Part shown: in pieces, positions 7,479 through 14,822 of the stretch
Numbering within the stretch: position 1 is the stretch's first letter
Layout of the letters: each line of letters begins with the position of its first letter
Assembly (NCBI GenBank): GCA_040902195.1
Contig: JBBDXS010000001.1
Span: forward strand, 1 to 50,278
Length of the DNA: 50,278 nt
Reading direction: 5' to 3'
Source of the DNA: JBBDXS01 sp040902195
GTDB lineage: Bacteria; Chloroflexota; Dehalococcoidia; DSTF01; RBG-16-68-14
The notes under the pieces: generated by a model
The model's input: only the letters and a program-made list of their open reading frames with translations
Told to the model about the DNA's origin: nothing
Databases searched by the model: none
Made by a program: the position numbers and the translations under genes

Positions 7479-8786
7479 TTACAGCGCCTCCACGATCGTG
7501 GAGATGCCCATGCCCGCGCCGATGCACTGCGTCGCCAGGCCGTAGCGCTTGCCGGAGCGCCGCAGCTCCTTCGCGACGGTCATCACCAGCCGCGCGCCCG
7601 TCGCGCCCAGCGGGTGCCCGATCGCGAGCGAGCCGCCGTTCACGTTCACCCTGTCGAGCGGGATCCCCAACTCCTTGCAGCTCGGCAGCACCTGCGCGGC
7701 GAACGCCTCGTTAAACTCCACGCGGTCGATCTGGTCGGCCGTAATGCCCGCGTGGCGCATCGCCTTCCTCGTCGATGGCACCGGCCCCAGGCCCATCACC
7801 TGCGGCTTCACGCCCGCCACGCCGTAGCCCACGATACGCGCGAGCGGCTCCAGCCCCAGCTCAAGCGCCTTCTTTTCGCTCATCAGCAGGGCAGCCGAGA
7901 CGCCGTCGTTCGTCGGGCAGGAGTTGCCCGCCGTGATCACGATCTCCTTGTCGCCGTAGCTCTGGATGCCCTTGATCGGGTTGAGCTGGCCGAGCGACTC
8001 GATGTTCGTGCCGGGGCGAAGACCCTCGTCGCGGTCGAAGATCACCATCTCGCCCTTCTCGTCCGGCTTCCAGTTGCCTTCGTCGTCGAACACCGGCTTC
8101 TCGACCTCGAGCTGGAGCACCTCGTCCTTGTACGTGCCCTTCTCGTAGGCCTCGGCGCACTTGCGGTGGCTGACGACGGCGAACTCGTCCATCTCCTCGC
8201 GTGTCAGGCCGTAGATCTCCGCGACGTTTTGCGCCGTCTGCGTCATCGACGTGAGCGACGGCGAATCGAGAATGTAGTCCGGGAACTTCACCGAGAAGTT
8301 GTCGTCGTGGTCGGGCGCCAGGTTGCGCTGCTCCGCCGTGATCTTGAAGAGGCGCTTGTTCGTCTCGGTCACGCGGTTCTTCGGCACACCGTTGCCGCCC
8401 CCGACGAGCGCGCGGCCCATCCGCTCGACGCCGAGCGAGATGCCGCACTCCGTCGCGCCGACCTGGATCGACTGCGCGATGCGGTGCATCGTCTCCATAC
8501 TGGAGCCGCACTGCCGGTTCGAGTCGAACGCGCAGACCTCCAGCGGGAAGCCGGCCAGCCGCGCCGCAATGTTCCCGCCGATCAGGATCAGCTCGGCCAC
8601 GCCCTGGACGTTGCCCAGCCCGACGTCCTCGACCATCCGCATCGGCACTTTCGGGTTGCGCTCCATCAGCGTGCGCAGCACCAACGCCGCCGTTTCATCC
8701 AGGCGCGTCGCCACCAGCATGCCGCGCCCACCCCGGGCGAAGGGGGACCGGACCCCGTCCACCAATACGACGTTTTGTAGCTCCAT
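7479..8786 (-). CDS. Thiolase family protein (acetyl-CoA acyltransferase)
   Basis: A 435-aa thiolase, cytosolic, catalysing condensation or thiolytic cleavage of acyl-CoA in fatty-acid or short-chain metabolism. The active-site nucleophile is C93 in NRQCGSSMETMH. The C-terminal half holds NEAFAAQ, GGSLAIGHPLGATGAR (catalytic His) and the second Cys in ATQCIGAGMG. The true start is the ATG at 8786 (MELQNVVLVDG, with GGAGGT upstream); the open frame continues 59 codons further, but that extension is proline/glycine-rich and unlike thiolases. The long mid-region insertion resembles FadI/beta-oxidation thiolases more than PhaA. It is divergent from the MbfA-like gene; CATACT at 8824-8829 (minus) with a preceding TGG could be an extended -10. 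Confidence 0.92.
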   Translation of the reverse strand: MELQNVVLVDGVRSPFARGGRGMLVATRLDETAALVLRTLMERNPKVPMRMVEDVGLGNVQGVAELILIGGNIAARLAGFPLEVCAFDSNRQCGSSMETMHRIAQSIQVGATECGISLGVERMGRALVGGGNGVPKNRVTETNKRLFKITAEQRNLAPDHDDNFSVKFPDYILDSPSLTSMTQTAQNVAEIYGLTREEMDEFAVVSHRKCAEAYEKGTYKDEVLQLEVEKPVFDDEGNWKPDEKGEMVIFDRDEGLRPGTNIESLGQLNPIKGIQSYGDKEIVITAGNSCPTNDGVSAALLMSEKKALELGLEPLARIVGYGVAGVKPQVMGLGPVPSTRKAMRHAGITADQIDRVEFNEAFAAQVLPSCKELGIPLDRVNVNGGSLAIGHPLGATGARLVMTVAKELRRSGKRYGLATQCIGAGMGISTIVEAL

Positions 8787-8882
8787 GTTGTGTAGACCTC
8801 CGCTTATGTAAGTTGGACGCCCAAGTATGCCATATCCCGGCCTGCCAGCACCACGCGGGCCCTTGGGGCTTCGGCGAACGGC

Positions 8883-8888
8883 TATACT
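8883..8888 (+). promoter_or_regulatory. -10 box placed for a leaderless MbfA-like transcript
   Basis: TATACT at 8883-8888 is followed by only 7 nt before the ATG at 8896. There is no Shine-Dalgarno sequence, so the transcript would start at or next to the start codon. The PHP gene at 26374 shows the same arrangement. Confidence 0.5.
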
Positions 8889-8895
8889 ACAGTCG

Positions 8896-10071
8896 ATGGC
8901 GCAGACCGAAACTCCCCCGCCCCCACCGACCGGCTCCGATCGGGCCGTGAAGCTCGACATCAACGCAAAGCTCCTAATCGAGAACTACCACGGCGAGCTG
9001 GACGCCGCCGCGCTCTATCGCGCGCTTGCCCACTACGACAAGTCCAAAGAGCGCGCGAAGGTCCTGCTCGAGATCGCGGAGTCGGAAGACCGCCACGCCG
9101 CGGTGATGTCGAAGCGCCTCGGCGAAATGGGCGTCAAGCTGCCCAAGCACCGCACGGGATTGCGCGTGCGCGTGCTGAGTTTCCTCGCGCGCGTCTTCGG
9201 CGCGCCTGCGATCTTGCCCATGATCGAGACGTTCGAGGCGGGAGACGTCGACGCCTACGCCTCCTCCCAGCAGGACCCGGTCGTGCAGGAGCTGGTGCGC
9301 GACGAGCGCAGCCACTTCCGCGCGGTCGGCAGCATGACGCGGCCGGCCACAGGCAACCCCGCCGACATCGTCCGGCACGAGCGCTGGCACCGCAGCAGCG
9401 GCGGCGGCACGCTCCGCGCGTCGATCTTCGGCGTAAGCGACGGGCTGGTCTCCAACCTGGCGCTGGTAATGGGGTTCACCGGCGCCGGCTCGGAGGGGAA
9501 GTTCGTCGTGCTGGCCGGCATCGCCGGGCTGCTCGCGGGCGCCGGCTCGATGGCCGCCGGCGAGTACGTCTCGATGCGTGCGCAGCGCGAGCTGTTCGAG
9601 CGGCAGATCTCGCTAGAGGAGACGGAGCTACTGCTCTCGCCGGACGAAGAGCGCGCCGAGCTGGCGCTGATCTATCGCGCGAAGGGGATCCCCGCGGACG
9701 AGGCGGAGGTGCTCGCCGGCCGCATCCTCGAAGACAAGGACGTTGCGCTCGATACGCTGGCGCGCGAGGAGCTAGGGCTCGACCCGTCGGCGCTGGGGTC
9801 GCCCTGGAGCGCGGCGATCGGCTCGTTCCTGGCGTTCGCGGTCGGTGCGATCGTGCCCGTGATCGCGTACTTCTCGGGCAATAGCTGGCTCCACTTCGGC
9901 ATCAGCGCGGGGATGAGCGCCGTCGCGCTCTTCGCGGTAGGCGTCGGCGTTTCGCTATTCACGGGGAAGAACTCGTTGTACAGCGGCGGGCGTCAGCTCG
10001 CCATCGGCGCAGCGACAGCGGCGCTCACCTACGGCGTCGGCACGGCGATTGGGGCGGGGACGGGGATTTAG
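8896..10071 (+). CDS. Ferritin-like / VIT1 fusion, membrane-bound iron exporter (MbfA-like)
   Basis: A 391-aa protein with an N-terminal rubrerythrin/ferritin-like four-helix domain (residues about 18-165) and a C-terminal VIT1/CCC1 transporter domain. The first part carries iron-ligand patterns ENYHGELDAAALY, ESEDRHA and DERSHF (ExxH type). The second begins RASIFGVSDGLVSNLALVMG, the VIT1 signature, and has about five transmembrane segments (two after the signature, three near the C-terminus). This is the design of MbfA of alphaproteobacteria, which exports iron and protects against peroxide, so iron or manganese efflux is the likely role. The ATG at 8896 is used; upstream codons are not conserved-looking. 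The gene stands alone. AACGGAT repeats follow immediately. Confidence 0.9.
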   Translation: MAQTETPPPPPTGSDRAVKLDINAKLLIENYHGELDAAALYRALAHYDKSKERAKVLLEIAESEDRHAAVMSKRLGEMGVKLPKHRTGLRVRVLSFLARVFGAPAILPMIETFEAGDVDAYASSQQDPVVQELVRDERSHFRAVGSMTRPATGNPADIVRHERWHRSSGGGTLRASIFGVSDGLVSNLALVMGFTGAGSEGKFVVLAGIAGLLAGAGSMAAGEYVSMRAQRELFERQISLEETELLLSPDEERAELALIYRAKGIPADEAEVLAGRILEDKDVALDTLAREELGLDPSALGSPWSAAIGSFLAFAVGAIVPVIAYFSGNSWLHFGISAGMSAVALFAVGVGVSLFTGKNSLYSGGRQLAIGAATAALTYGVGTAIGAGTGI

Positions 10072-10076
10072 GCCCC

Positions 10077-10110
10077 TGGCAACGGATAGATAACGGATAA
10101 ACGGATGGCG
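10077..10110. repeat. AACGGAT repeat cluster, left of the NucS-like gene
   Basis: TGGCAACGGAT followed by two further AACGGAT units, ending GGATGGCG. The reverse complement of the same pattern (TGGCAACGGATGGCGGAACG and onward) is at 11351-11385, so the two clusters form inverted flanks around the nuclease gene. Confidence 0.75.
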
Positions 10111-10146
10111 AAAGGGGCGCGGCTCTCACCACGCGAACGAACGACA

Positions 10147-11235
10147 TCACGCCCTGTCGAAGGCCGGGAACTTCTCCTTTAGGCGCTCCACGGTGTATCG
10201 CCACTTCGGCGTAGTGGGCTTACAAACCGTGTTCTGGTTACCAAACAGACCGACCTCTTTCACCGCGTTCTCGAGCGGAACGGTTTGAAGCCATCGAACC
10301 GGCACGAAGTATTCACAAAGTTCAGGATCATCAACCGCTTCCCGCATATAGGTGCCTCGTCTCGCGACATCCAACACAAGGATCTCCCCCTCCGAAGTTG
10401 AAACCTTGAAGCCCGCAGCGGGTTGTGCTCTGCCGGTCACTCGGCCGACTCCGACGAACCCCAAGCCTGGCACCTTGACCCACACACGGTCGCCTGGGCT
10501 TAGGAGTTGGAGGGTCTTGCTGTACCAGGGGCCACCGCCGCCGGAAATGAATCCGTATTCCACAGCATCCTCCCATGAGCGCCCCTCGTCGTGGCCAAAG
10601 GAGGCGTAGAACTCGCCGTTCCACGGTTCGTTGGGTCCGTCAGGTGTAGTGGCGGCGCTCACTTGAGTGCGCACTGGATCGAGCAGCCAAGCTCTGCTGA
10701 GCAGTTGATCCGCCCCAAGAGTGAATACCTGGAAACACAGAACGTTAATCGGGATGTCTCTGTCGCTTAGGTAGGCGACGATTCGTTCGGTGCTAGCGTC
10801 AAGGGAGGCGGCTACGACTATTATCTGATGGCTCTGATTCAGAGAATCTTCGTCTAGTTCGTGACCGAAACGAGATCGGAAGTCATCCGCTAGACTCCGC
10901 CCCGGCGCGAAGCGAGTGTAGATCGCGGCGATGTCCTCGGCGCGTAGTCTCTCGACCCAGCAAGCATAGTCCAATGCCTGCGCAACCACGTCACGCGGCG
11001 TGCGGTCGCGTTTTAGCTCGATCAGGACGAGCGATCCGTCGGGTGCGATAGCCAACAAGTCAATCCGTCCGCCGAAACCGGTGTCCTCTTGTCGCCCGAT
11101 CAGCATCCACTCGTCGGAGAGCATCCTCGGGGCGGCGACAATCATGCTCTCCAGGAACTGCTCGTTCACTAGGGACGATTCCGCGAGCGGCTCGGGTTGA
11201 GAGGCAACTTTCCAGATAGCGTGGCGAATCGGCAT
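10147..11235 (-). CDS. NucS-like (DUF91) PD-(D/E)XK nuclease protein
   Basis: A 362-aa soluble protein. Residues about 50-100 match the nuclease core of NucS/EndoMS (DUF91): GGRIDLLAIAPDGSLVLIEL then KR, with the catalytic D...E-x-K triad, and the following Q...Y helix (AQALDYACWVE). True NucS has its DNA-binding domain before the nuclease; here the nuclease is N-terminal. The C-terminal half is different: RSWEDAVEYGFISGGGG, then PGDRVWVKVPGLGFVGVGRV, a small beta-barrel-like module. It is therefore not an orthologue of the mismatch endonuclease, although it lies between mutL and mutS. Base composition is lower in GC than neighbours and inverted repeats flank it, so it looks acquired. A -10 like TAGAAT (11247-11252, minus) precedes it. 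Defence or repair roles are both possible. Confidence 0.75.
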   Translation of the reverse strand: MPIRHAIWKVASQPEPLAESSLVNEQFLESMIVAAPRMLSDEWMLIGRQEDTGFGGRIDLLAIAPDGSLVLIELKRDRTPRDVVAQALDYACWVERLRAEDIAAIYTRFAPGRSLADDFRSRFGHELDEDSLNQSHQIIVVAASLDASTERIVAYLSDRDIPINVLCFQVFTLGADQLLSRAWLLDPVRTQVSAATTPDGPNEPWNGEFYASFGHDEGRSWEDAVEYGFISGGGGPWYSKTLQLLSPGDRVWVKVPGLGFVGVGRVTGRAQPAAGFKVSTSEGEILVLDVARRGTYMREAVDDPELCEYFVPVRWLQTVPLENAVKEVGLFGNQNTVCKPTTPKWRYTVERLKEKFPAFDRA

Positions 11236-11279
11236 AACGTGAGATGATTCTATCTGATCTGGAGGGCCGACTTGGAGGA

Positions 11280-11385
11280 GGGGCCGGACAGAGCTAAAGC
11301 TCTGTCCCTACAGGGTCTCGCCACGAGGAGGCAGTAGTAACCGTCCACTGGCCTATCCGTTAATCCGTTCCGCCATCCGTTGCCA
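11280..11385. repeat. Repeat unit 1: palindrome plus ATCCGTT block
   Basis: It contains the perfect palindrome GGACAGAGCT-AA-AGCTCTGTCC (11286-11307), then CCTACAGGGTCTCGCCACG, a variable stretch, and CCTATCCGTTAATCCGTTCC (from 11353). The same ordered blocks recur at 11405-11519. Read on the minus strand, its end encodes LATDGGTD and a stop, like the real MutS tail LSADEGTD. Confidence 0.85.
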
Positions 11386-11404
11386 GGCCGGCGTGTCATG
11401 CGAA

Positions 11405-11519
11405 GGGGCCGGACAGACCTGTCGCCAGAGGCGACTCTGCGAGAAGGTCTGTCCCTACAGGGTCTCGCCACGCGGAGACATTAGCAACCCGTCAGTGGCC
11501 TATCCGTTAATCCGTTCCC
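11405..11519. repeat. Repeat unit 2, overlapping the mutS stop
   Basis: Second copy of the unit. The outer stem GGACAGACCT/AGGTCTGTCC (11411-11420, 11445-11454) encloses an inner perfect hairpin GTCGCC-AGA-GGCGAC. The CCTACAGGGTCTCGCCACG block and the ATCCGTT block follow. The ATCCGTT block overlaps the last codons of mutS (stop 11507-11509). Confidence 0.85.
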
Positions 11520-14188
11520 TCATCCGCTGACAGCCGCGCGCGCTCCTTCATCTCATACAGCTTCGTTAGCGCCTCCAACGGCGTCATGGCGTCGATGTCC
11601 AGCGAGGCGAGGTCGTCCAGGAGCTGCGGCCGCGCCGGGAGCAGCGAGAGCTGCTCGCTCGGCACGCCGGAGGGGCGTCGCGTCGACGCGACGTGGCCAT
11701 TCTCGAGCGCGGCGAGGACGTCGCGTGCGCGGTCGACGACGGGCTTCGGCAGCCCGGCCAGCTCCGCGACGTGGATCCCGTACGAACGGTCGGCGCCGCC
11801 CGCTACGATCTTGTGCAGGAACACGACGCGCCCGTCCTCTTCGGCGACCGCGACGTTCTCGTTCCGGACGCGCGGGAGCAGCTGCGCCAGCGCGACCAGC
11901 TCGTGGTAGTGCGTCGCGAAGAGCGTCTTCGCGGCGCACTCCGGGCGGTTGTGCAGGTACTCGACGACCGCGCGCGCGATCGCCAGGCCGTCGTACGTGC
12001 TCGTGCCGCGTCCGATCTCGTCCAGGACGACGAGCGAGCGCGGCGTGGCGTTGTGGAGGATGTTCGCCGTCTCGAGCATCTCCACCAGGAACGTCGACTG
12101 GCCCGACGCGAGGTCGTCCTGCGCCCCTACCCGCGTGAACACGCGGTCGACCAACCCGATGCGCGCCGACGACGCGGGCACGTAGCTCCCGGTCTGCGCC
12201 ATCAGGACGATCAGCGCCACCTGGCGCAGGTAGGTCGACTTGCCGGCCATGTTCGGCCCGGTGATGATCGCGATCTGCGCCTCCGCGTTCGAGAGCGTCG
12301 TGTCGTTGGGCACGAAGGCGTTCGGCGTGCCCGCGGCGGGGGTCCCGTCGGCGAGCACGCGCTCGACGACGGGATGGCGTCCATCGCGTATCGATAGCTC
12401 GTCGCCGTCGTGTAGCTCCGGACGCGCGTAGCCGTAGCGCGACGCCGCTTCCGCCAGCGCGACCGCGACGTCCAGCTCCGCGACGGCGGCCGCGAGTGCG
12501 AGCGCCTGTCCGCTCGCCGAGGCGACCTGCGCGCACACCTGGCGGAAGACCTGCTCCTCGATCTCTGCAACGCGGTCGCGCGCCGTGAGAATGCGCGACT
12601 CGTACTCCTTGAGCTGCCCTGTTACGTAGCGTTCGCCGCCGACGAGCGTCTGGCGGCGCTCGTAATCATCCGGCACGAGATGGACGTTGGGCTTGCTCAC
12701 CTCGATGTAGTAGCCGAACACCCGGTTGTAGCCGACGCGCAGCGAGCGGATCCCCGTGCGCTCGCGCTCGCTCGTCTCCAGCTCCGCGACGTAGCGTTTG
12801 GTGTCGCTCGAGATCCCCCGCAGGCTATCGAGCTCCTGGTTGAAGGCCTGGCGCACGATGTTGCCCGCCTCGAGCGTAGCGCCGGGATCGTCGGCGATGG
12901 CCGTCGCGATCGCGGCGACGACTTCGTCGCAGGGACGCAGGCGCGCGGCCAGCTCGCGTACCGCGTCCGGCGCGCCATCCTCCGAAGCCACGTCGCGCAG
13001 CGCGGGCGCCAGCTCGAGGCCGCGCCGCAGCCCGACGAGGTCGCGCGGCGATGCGACGCCGAGCACGACGCGCCCCACCAGCCGCTCGATGTCGGGCGAC
13101 TGCGCGAGCAGCTCCTGCGCGCGGCCGCGGCGCAGCGCGCTCTCGAAGAAGTACTGCACCTGGTCGAGCCGCGCCTCGATCGCACGCCGGTCGACGAGCG
13201 GCTGCCCGACACGGCGCGCGAGCAATCGCGCGCCCATCGACGTTCTCGTCAGATCGAGGACGCCCAGGAGCGAGTGCTCTCGTTTGCCGCTGCGCCCTCC
13301 TGCGAACAGCTCCAGGTTGCGCCGCGTGGCGGCATCGAGCAGCAGGAAGCCCTCCGGCCGATAGGCCGCCAGCGCCGTGACGTGCGCCAGCGACGAGCGC
13401 TGGTTTTCGCGCAGGTACTGCAGTAGCGCGCCCGCCGCCGCGACGGCCGACGGCTGTCCGCCCAGCCCGAACGCCTCGCTCGACGCGACGCGGAAGTGAT
13501 CGCGCAGAGCGGCCTCGGCAACCTCGATGAGGAGCCAGTCGCGGTCGAGCGGCGTGAGCGCGGCGTCGACGCCTTCCGGCGCGTCGATATCCTGCGGCAG
13601 CAGCAGCTCGGCCGGGCGCAGGCGCGCCAGCTCCGCCGCGAGCTGCGACGCGCTCAGCTCGCCCGCGGCGAACTCGCCGGTCGAGACGTCTGCGTAAGCG
13701 AGGCCGACCGTCGCGTTCGCGTCGGCCCAGGGCGACGCCCCATTCGCGCCGCGCCTCCGCGACGACGGCGGCACGATTGCGACGAGGTAGTTGTTCGCGC
13801 GCTCGTCGAGCAGGTTGCCCTCGACGACGGTCCCCGGCGTGACGACGCGCACGACATCGCGGTCGACGATGCCTTTCGTCGTCGCCGGGTCCGACATCTG
13901 CTCGCAGATCGCGACCTTGTAGCCCTTCGCAATCAGCCGCGACAGGTAGCCGTCGAGCGCGTGGTACGGCACGCCCGCCAGCGGCACGCGCTCGCCCTTG
14001 CCCATCGGCTTGGAGGTGAGCGTGATCTCCAGCTCGCGCGCGACGAGCTTCGCGTCGTCATCGAACGTCTCGTAGAAGTCGCCGAGGCGGAAGAAGACGA
14101 TCGCGTGCGGATAGCGCCGCTTGATATCGAGGTACTGCCGGCGAATGGGGGTCACGAAGGCTTCCCGCCTTAGTAGAGGTGCGTCCAC
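11507..14188 (-). CDS. mutS: DNA mismatch recognition ATPase MutS
   Basis: Full-length MutS, 893 aa from the GTG at 14188. A GTG at 14155 (before TPIRRQYLDIK, with a better spaced AAGGCGG) is an equally good start. The mismatch-probing FxE motif is present (F38, E40 in GDFYETF). The ATPase has GPNMAGKST (K650), LVVLDEIGRGTSTYDG and the ATHYHEL switch. The C-terminal region is short, ending after TPLEALTKLYEMKERARL. It works with the MutL encoded about 5.5 kb away on the same strand. The final codons (ADEGTD, stop) lie in an AACGGAT-type repeat that also occurs behind the gene, so the natural C-terminus may have been replaced. Confidence 0.97.
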   Translation of the reverse strand: MDAPLLRREAFVTPIRRQYLDIKRRYPHAIVFFRLGDFYETFDDDAKLVARELEITLTSKPMGKGERVPLAGVPYHALDGYLSRLIAKGYKVAICEQMSDPATTKGIVDRDVVRVVTPGTVVEGNLLDERANNYLVAIVPPSSRRRGANGASPWADANATVGLAYADVSTGEFAAGELSASQLAAELARLRPAELLLPQDIDAPEGVDAALTPLDRDWLLIEVAEAALRDHFRVASSEAFGLGGQPSAVAAAGALLQYLRENQRSSLAHVTALAAYRPEGFLLLDAATRRNLELFAGGRSGKREHSLLGVLDLTRTSMGARLLARRVGQPLVDRRAIEARLDQVQYFFESALRRGRAQELLAQSPDIERLVGRVVLGVASPRDLVGLRRGLELAPALRDVASEDGAPDAVRELAARLRPCDEVVAAIATAIADDPGATLEAGNIVRQAFNQELDSLRGISSDTKRYVAELETSERERTGIRSLRVGYNRVFGYYIEVSKPNVHLVPDDYERRQTLVGGERYVTGQLKEYESRILTARDRVAEIEEQVFRQVCAQVASASGQALALAAAVAELDVAVALAEAASRYGYARPELHDGDELSIRDGRHPVVERVLADGTPAAGTPNAFVPNDTTLSNAEAQIAIITGPNMAGKSTYLRQVALIVLMAQTGSYVPASSARIGLVDRVFTRVGAQDDLASGQSTFLVEMLETANILHNATPRSLVVLDEIGRGTSTYDGLAIARAVVEYLHNRPECAAKTLFATHYHELVALAQLLPRVRNENVAVAEEDGRVVFLHKIVAGGADRSYGIHVAELAGLPKPVVDRARDVLAALENGHVASTRRPSGVPSEQLSLLPARPQLLDDLASLDIDAMTPLEALTKLYEMKERARLSADEGTD

Positions 14189-14220
14189 TCCCAGAACGTT
14201 TGGGCTAGCTTAGCAGAGCT

Positions 14221-14247
14221 ATCAGCAATCAGCAATCAGCGGTCAGC
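14221..14247. repeat. Heptamer repeats (ATCAGCA type), upstream of the cupin gene
   Basis: Four tandem heptamers ATCAGCA, ATCAGCA, ATCAGCG, GTCAGCT. They are the reverse complement of the NNGCTGA heptamers at 14280-14349 and 14779-14822. Confidence 0.85.
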
Positions 14248-14279
14248 TTCTACCATAAGGGATATAGGGGAGAGTGGTG

Positions 14280-14349
14280 GAGCTGAGAGCTGAGAGCTGA
14301 GAGCTGAGAGCTGAGAGCTGAGAGCTGAAGGCTGAAGGCTGAGCGCTGA
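14280..14349. repeat. Heptamer array GAGCTGA x7 plus degenerate units
   Basis: Seven perfect GAGCTGA units (14280-14328), then AGGCTGA twice, GCGCTGA and a broken unit. Perfect tandem copies suggest recent slippage and expected length variation between strains. It stands 65 bp ahead of the cupin start, so it may overlap that gene's promoter region. Confidence 0.95.
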
Positions 14350-14414
14350 CGGCTCGCTCTGTTACAGTGGGTTTCGTTGGAAGAAGCCGTGCGCATGTCA
14401 GAAAGGAGTATCTG

Positions 14415-14774
14415 ATGGAGTCTCTGGATCGTACTAGCCTCACCACCCGCATCGAAGGCGATGGCGTGGAGCTCCGCACAAAGGAGGCCGGTGGCATGAC
14501 CGTCGGCTGGGTGCGTCTCGCCAAGGGCGTCGACCTTTCTCCTGCCACCAAAGGCCTCCCGGACGACCTCTGTCCGTGCCCTCACTGGGGTTACATGATC
14601 AAAGGTCGCATACGCATGAAGGAGAAGAGCGGCAGCAGCGAGTACGCGGCAGGGCAGGCCTTCTACTGGGCCCCGGGGCACGCCCCGGAAGCCCTCGAGG
14701 ACTCCGAGTACGTGGACATCTCGCCTACAGCTGAGTTCGAGAAGGTGATCGACCACATCACCAGCCAGGGCTAA
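14415..14774 (+). CDS. Small cupin-fold protein
   Basis: A 119-aa protein with a cupin-like beta-barrel pattern: CPCPHWGYMIKGRIRMKEK (first half motif with His), then YAAGQAFYWAPGHAPEALEDSEY (second half motif with His). It may bind a metal or a small ligand. The start at 14415 is fixed by GAAAGGAG six nt upstream; an in-frame ATG at 14367 has no such site. It is a monocistronic plus-strand gene between two minus-strand housekeeping genes (mutS, nuoF), flanked on both sides by heptamer arrays, which marks it as a likely insertion. Function unknown. Confidence 0.75.
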   Translation: MESLDRTSLTTRIEGDGVELRTKEAGGMTVGWVRLAKGVDLSPATKGLPDDLCPCPHWGYMIKGRIRMKEKSGSSEYAAGQAFYWAPGHAPEALEDSEYVDISPTAEFEKVIDHITSQG

Positions 14775-14778
14775 CCGC

Positions 14779-14822
14779 GGGCTGAGCGCTGAAAGCTGAT
14801 AGCTGACAGCTGACCGCTGTCA
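14779..14822. repeat. Heptamer repeats overlapping the nuoF stop
   Basis: About six units of the NNGCTGA type (for example CGCTGAA, AGCTGAT, AGCTGAC). The last bases provide the TGA stop of nuoF on the minus strand (14820-14822). It is the same family as 14280-14349. Confidence 0.85.

Noticed and set aside
10147..14188. NucS-like gene as a mismatch-repair partner of the adjacent mutS
   Set aside because: Domain order differs from EndoMS/NucS, the gene is compositionally distinct and repeat-flanked, and organisms with MutL of the endonuclease type do not need it; neighbourhood alone is weak evidence.
14221..14349. Tandem short repeats that might be taken for a CRISPR array
   Set aside because: Units are 7 bp with no spacers, and there are no cas genes nearby; this is a heptamer satellite.
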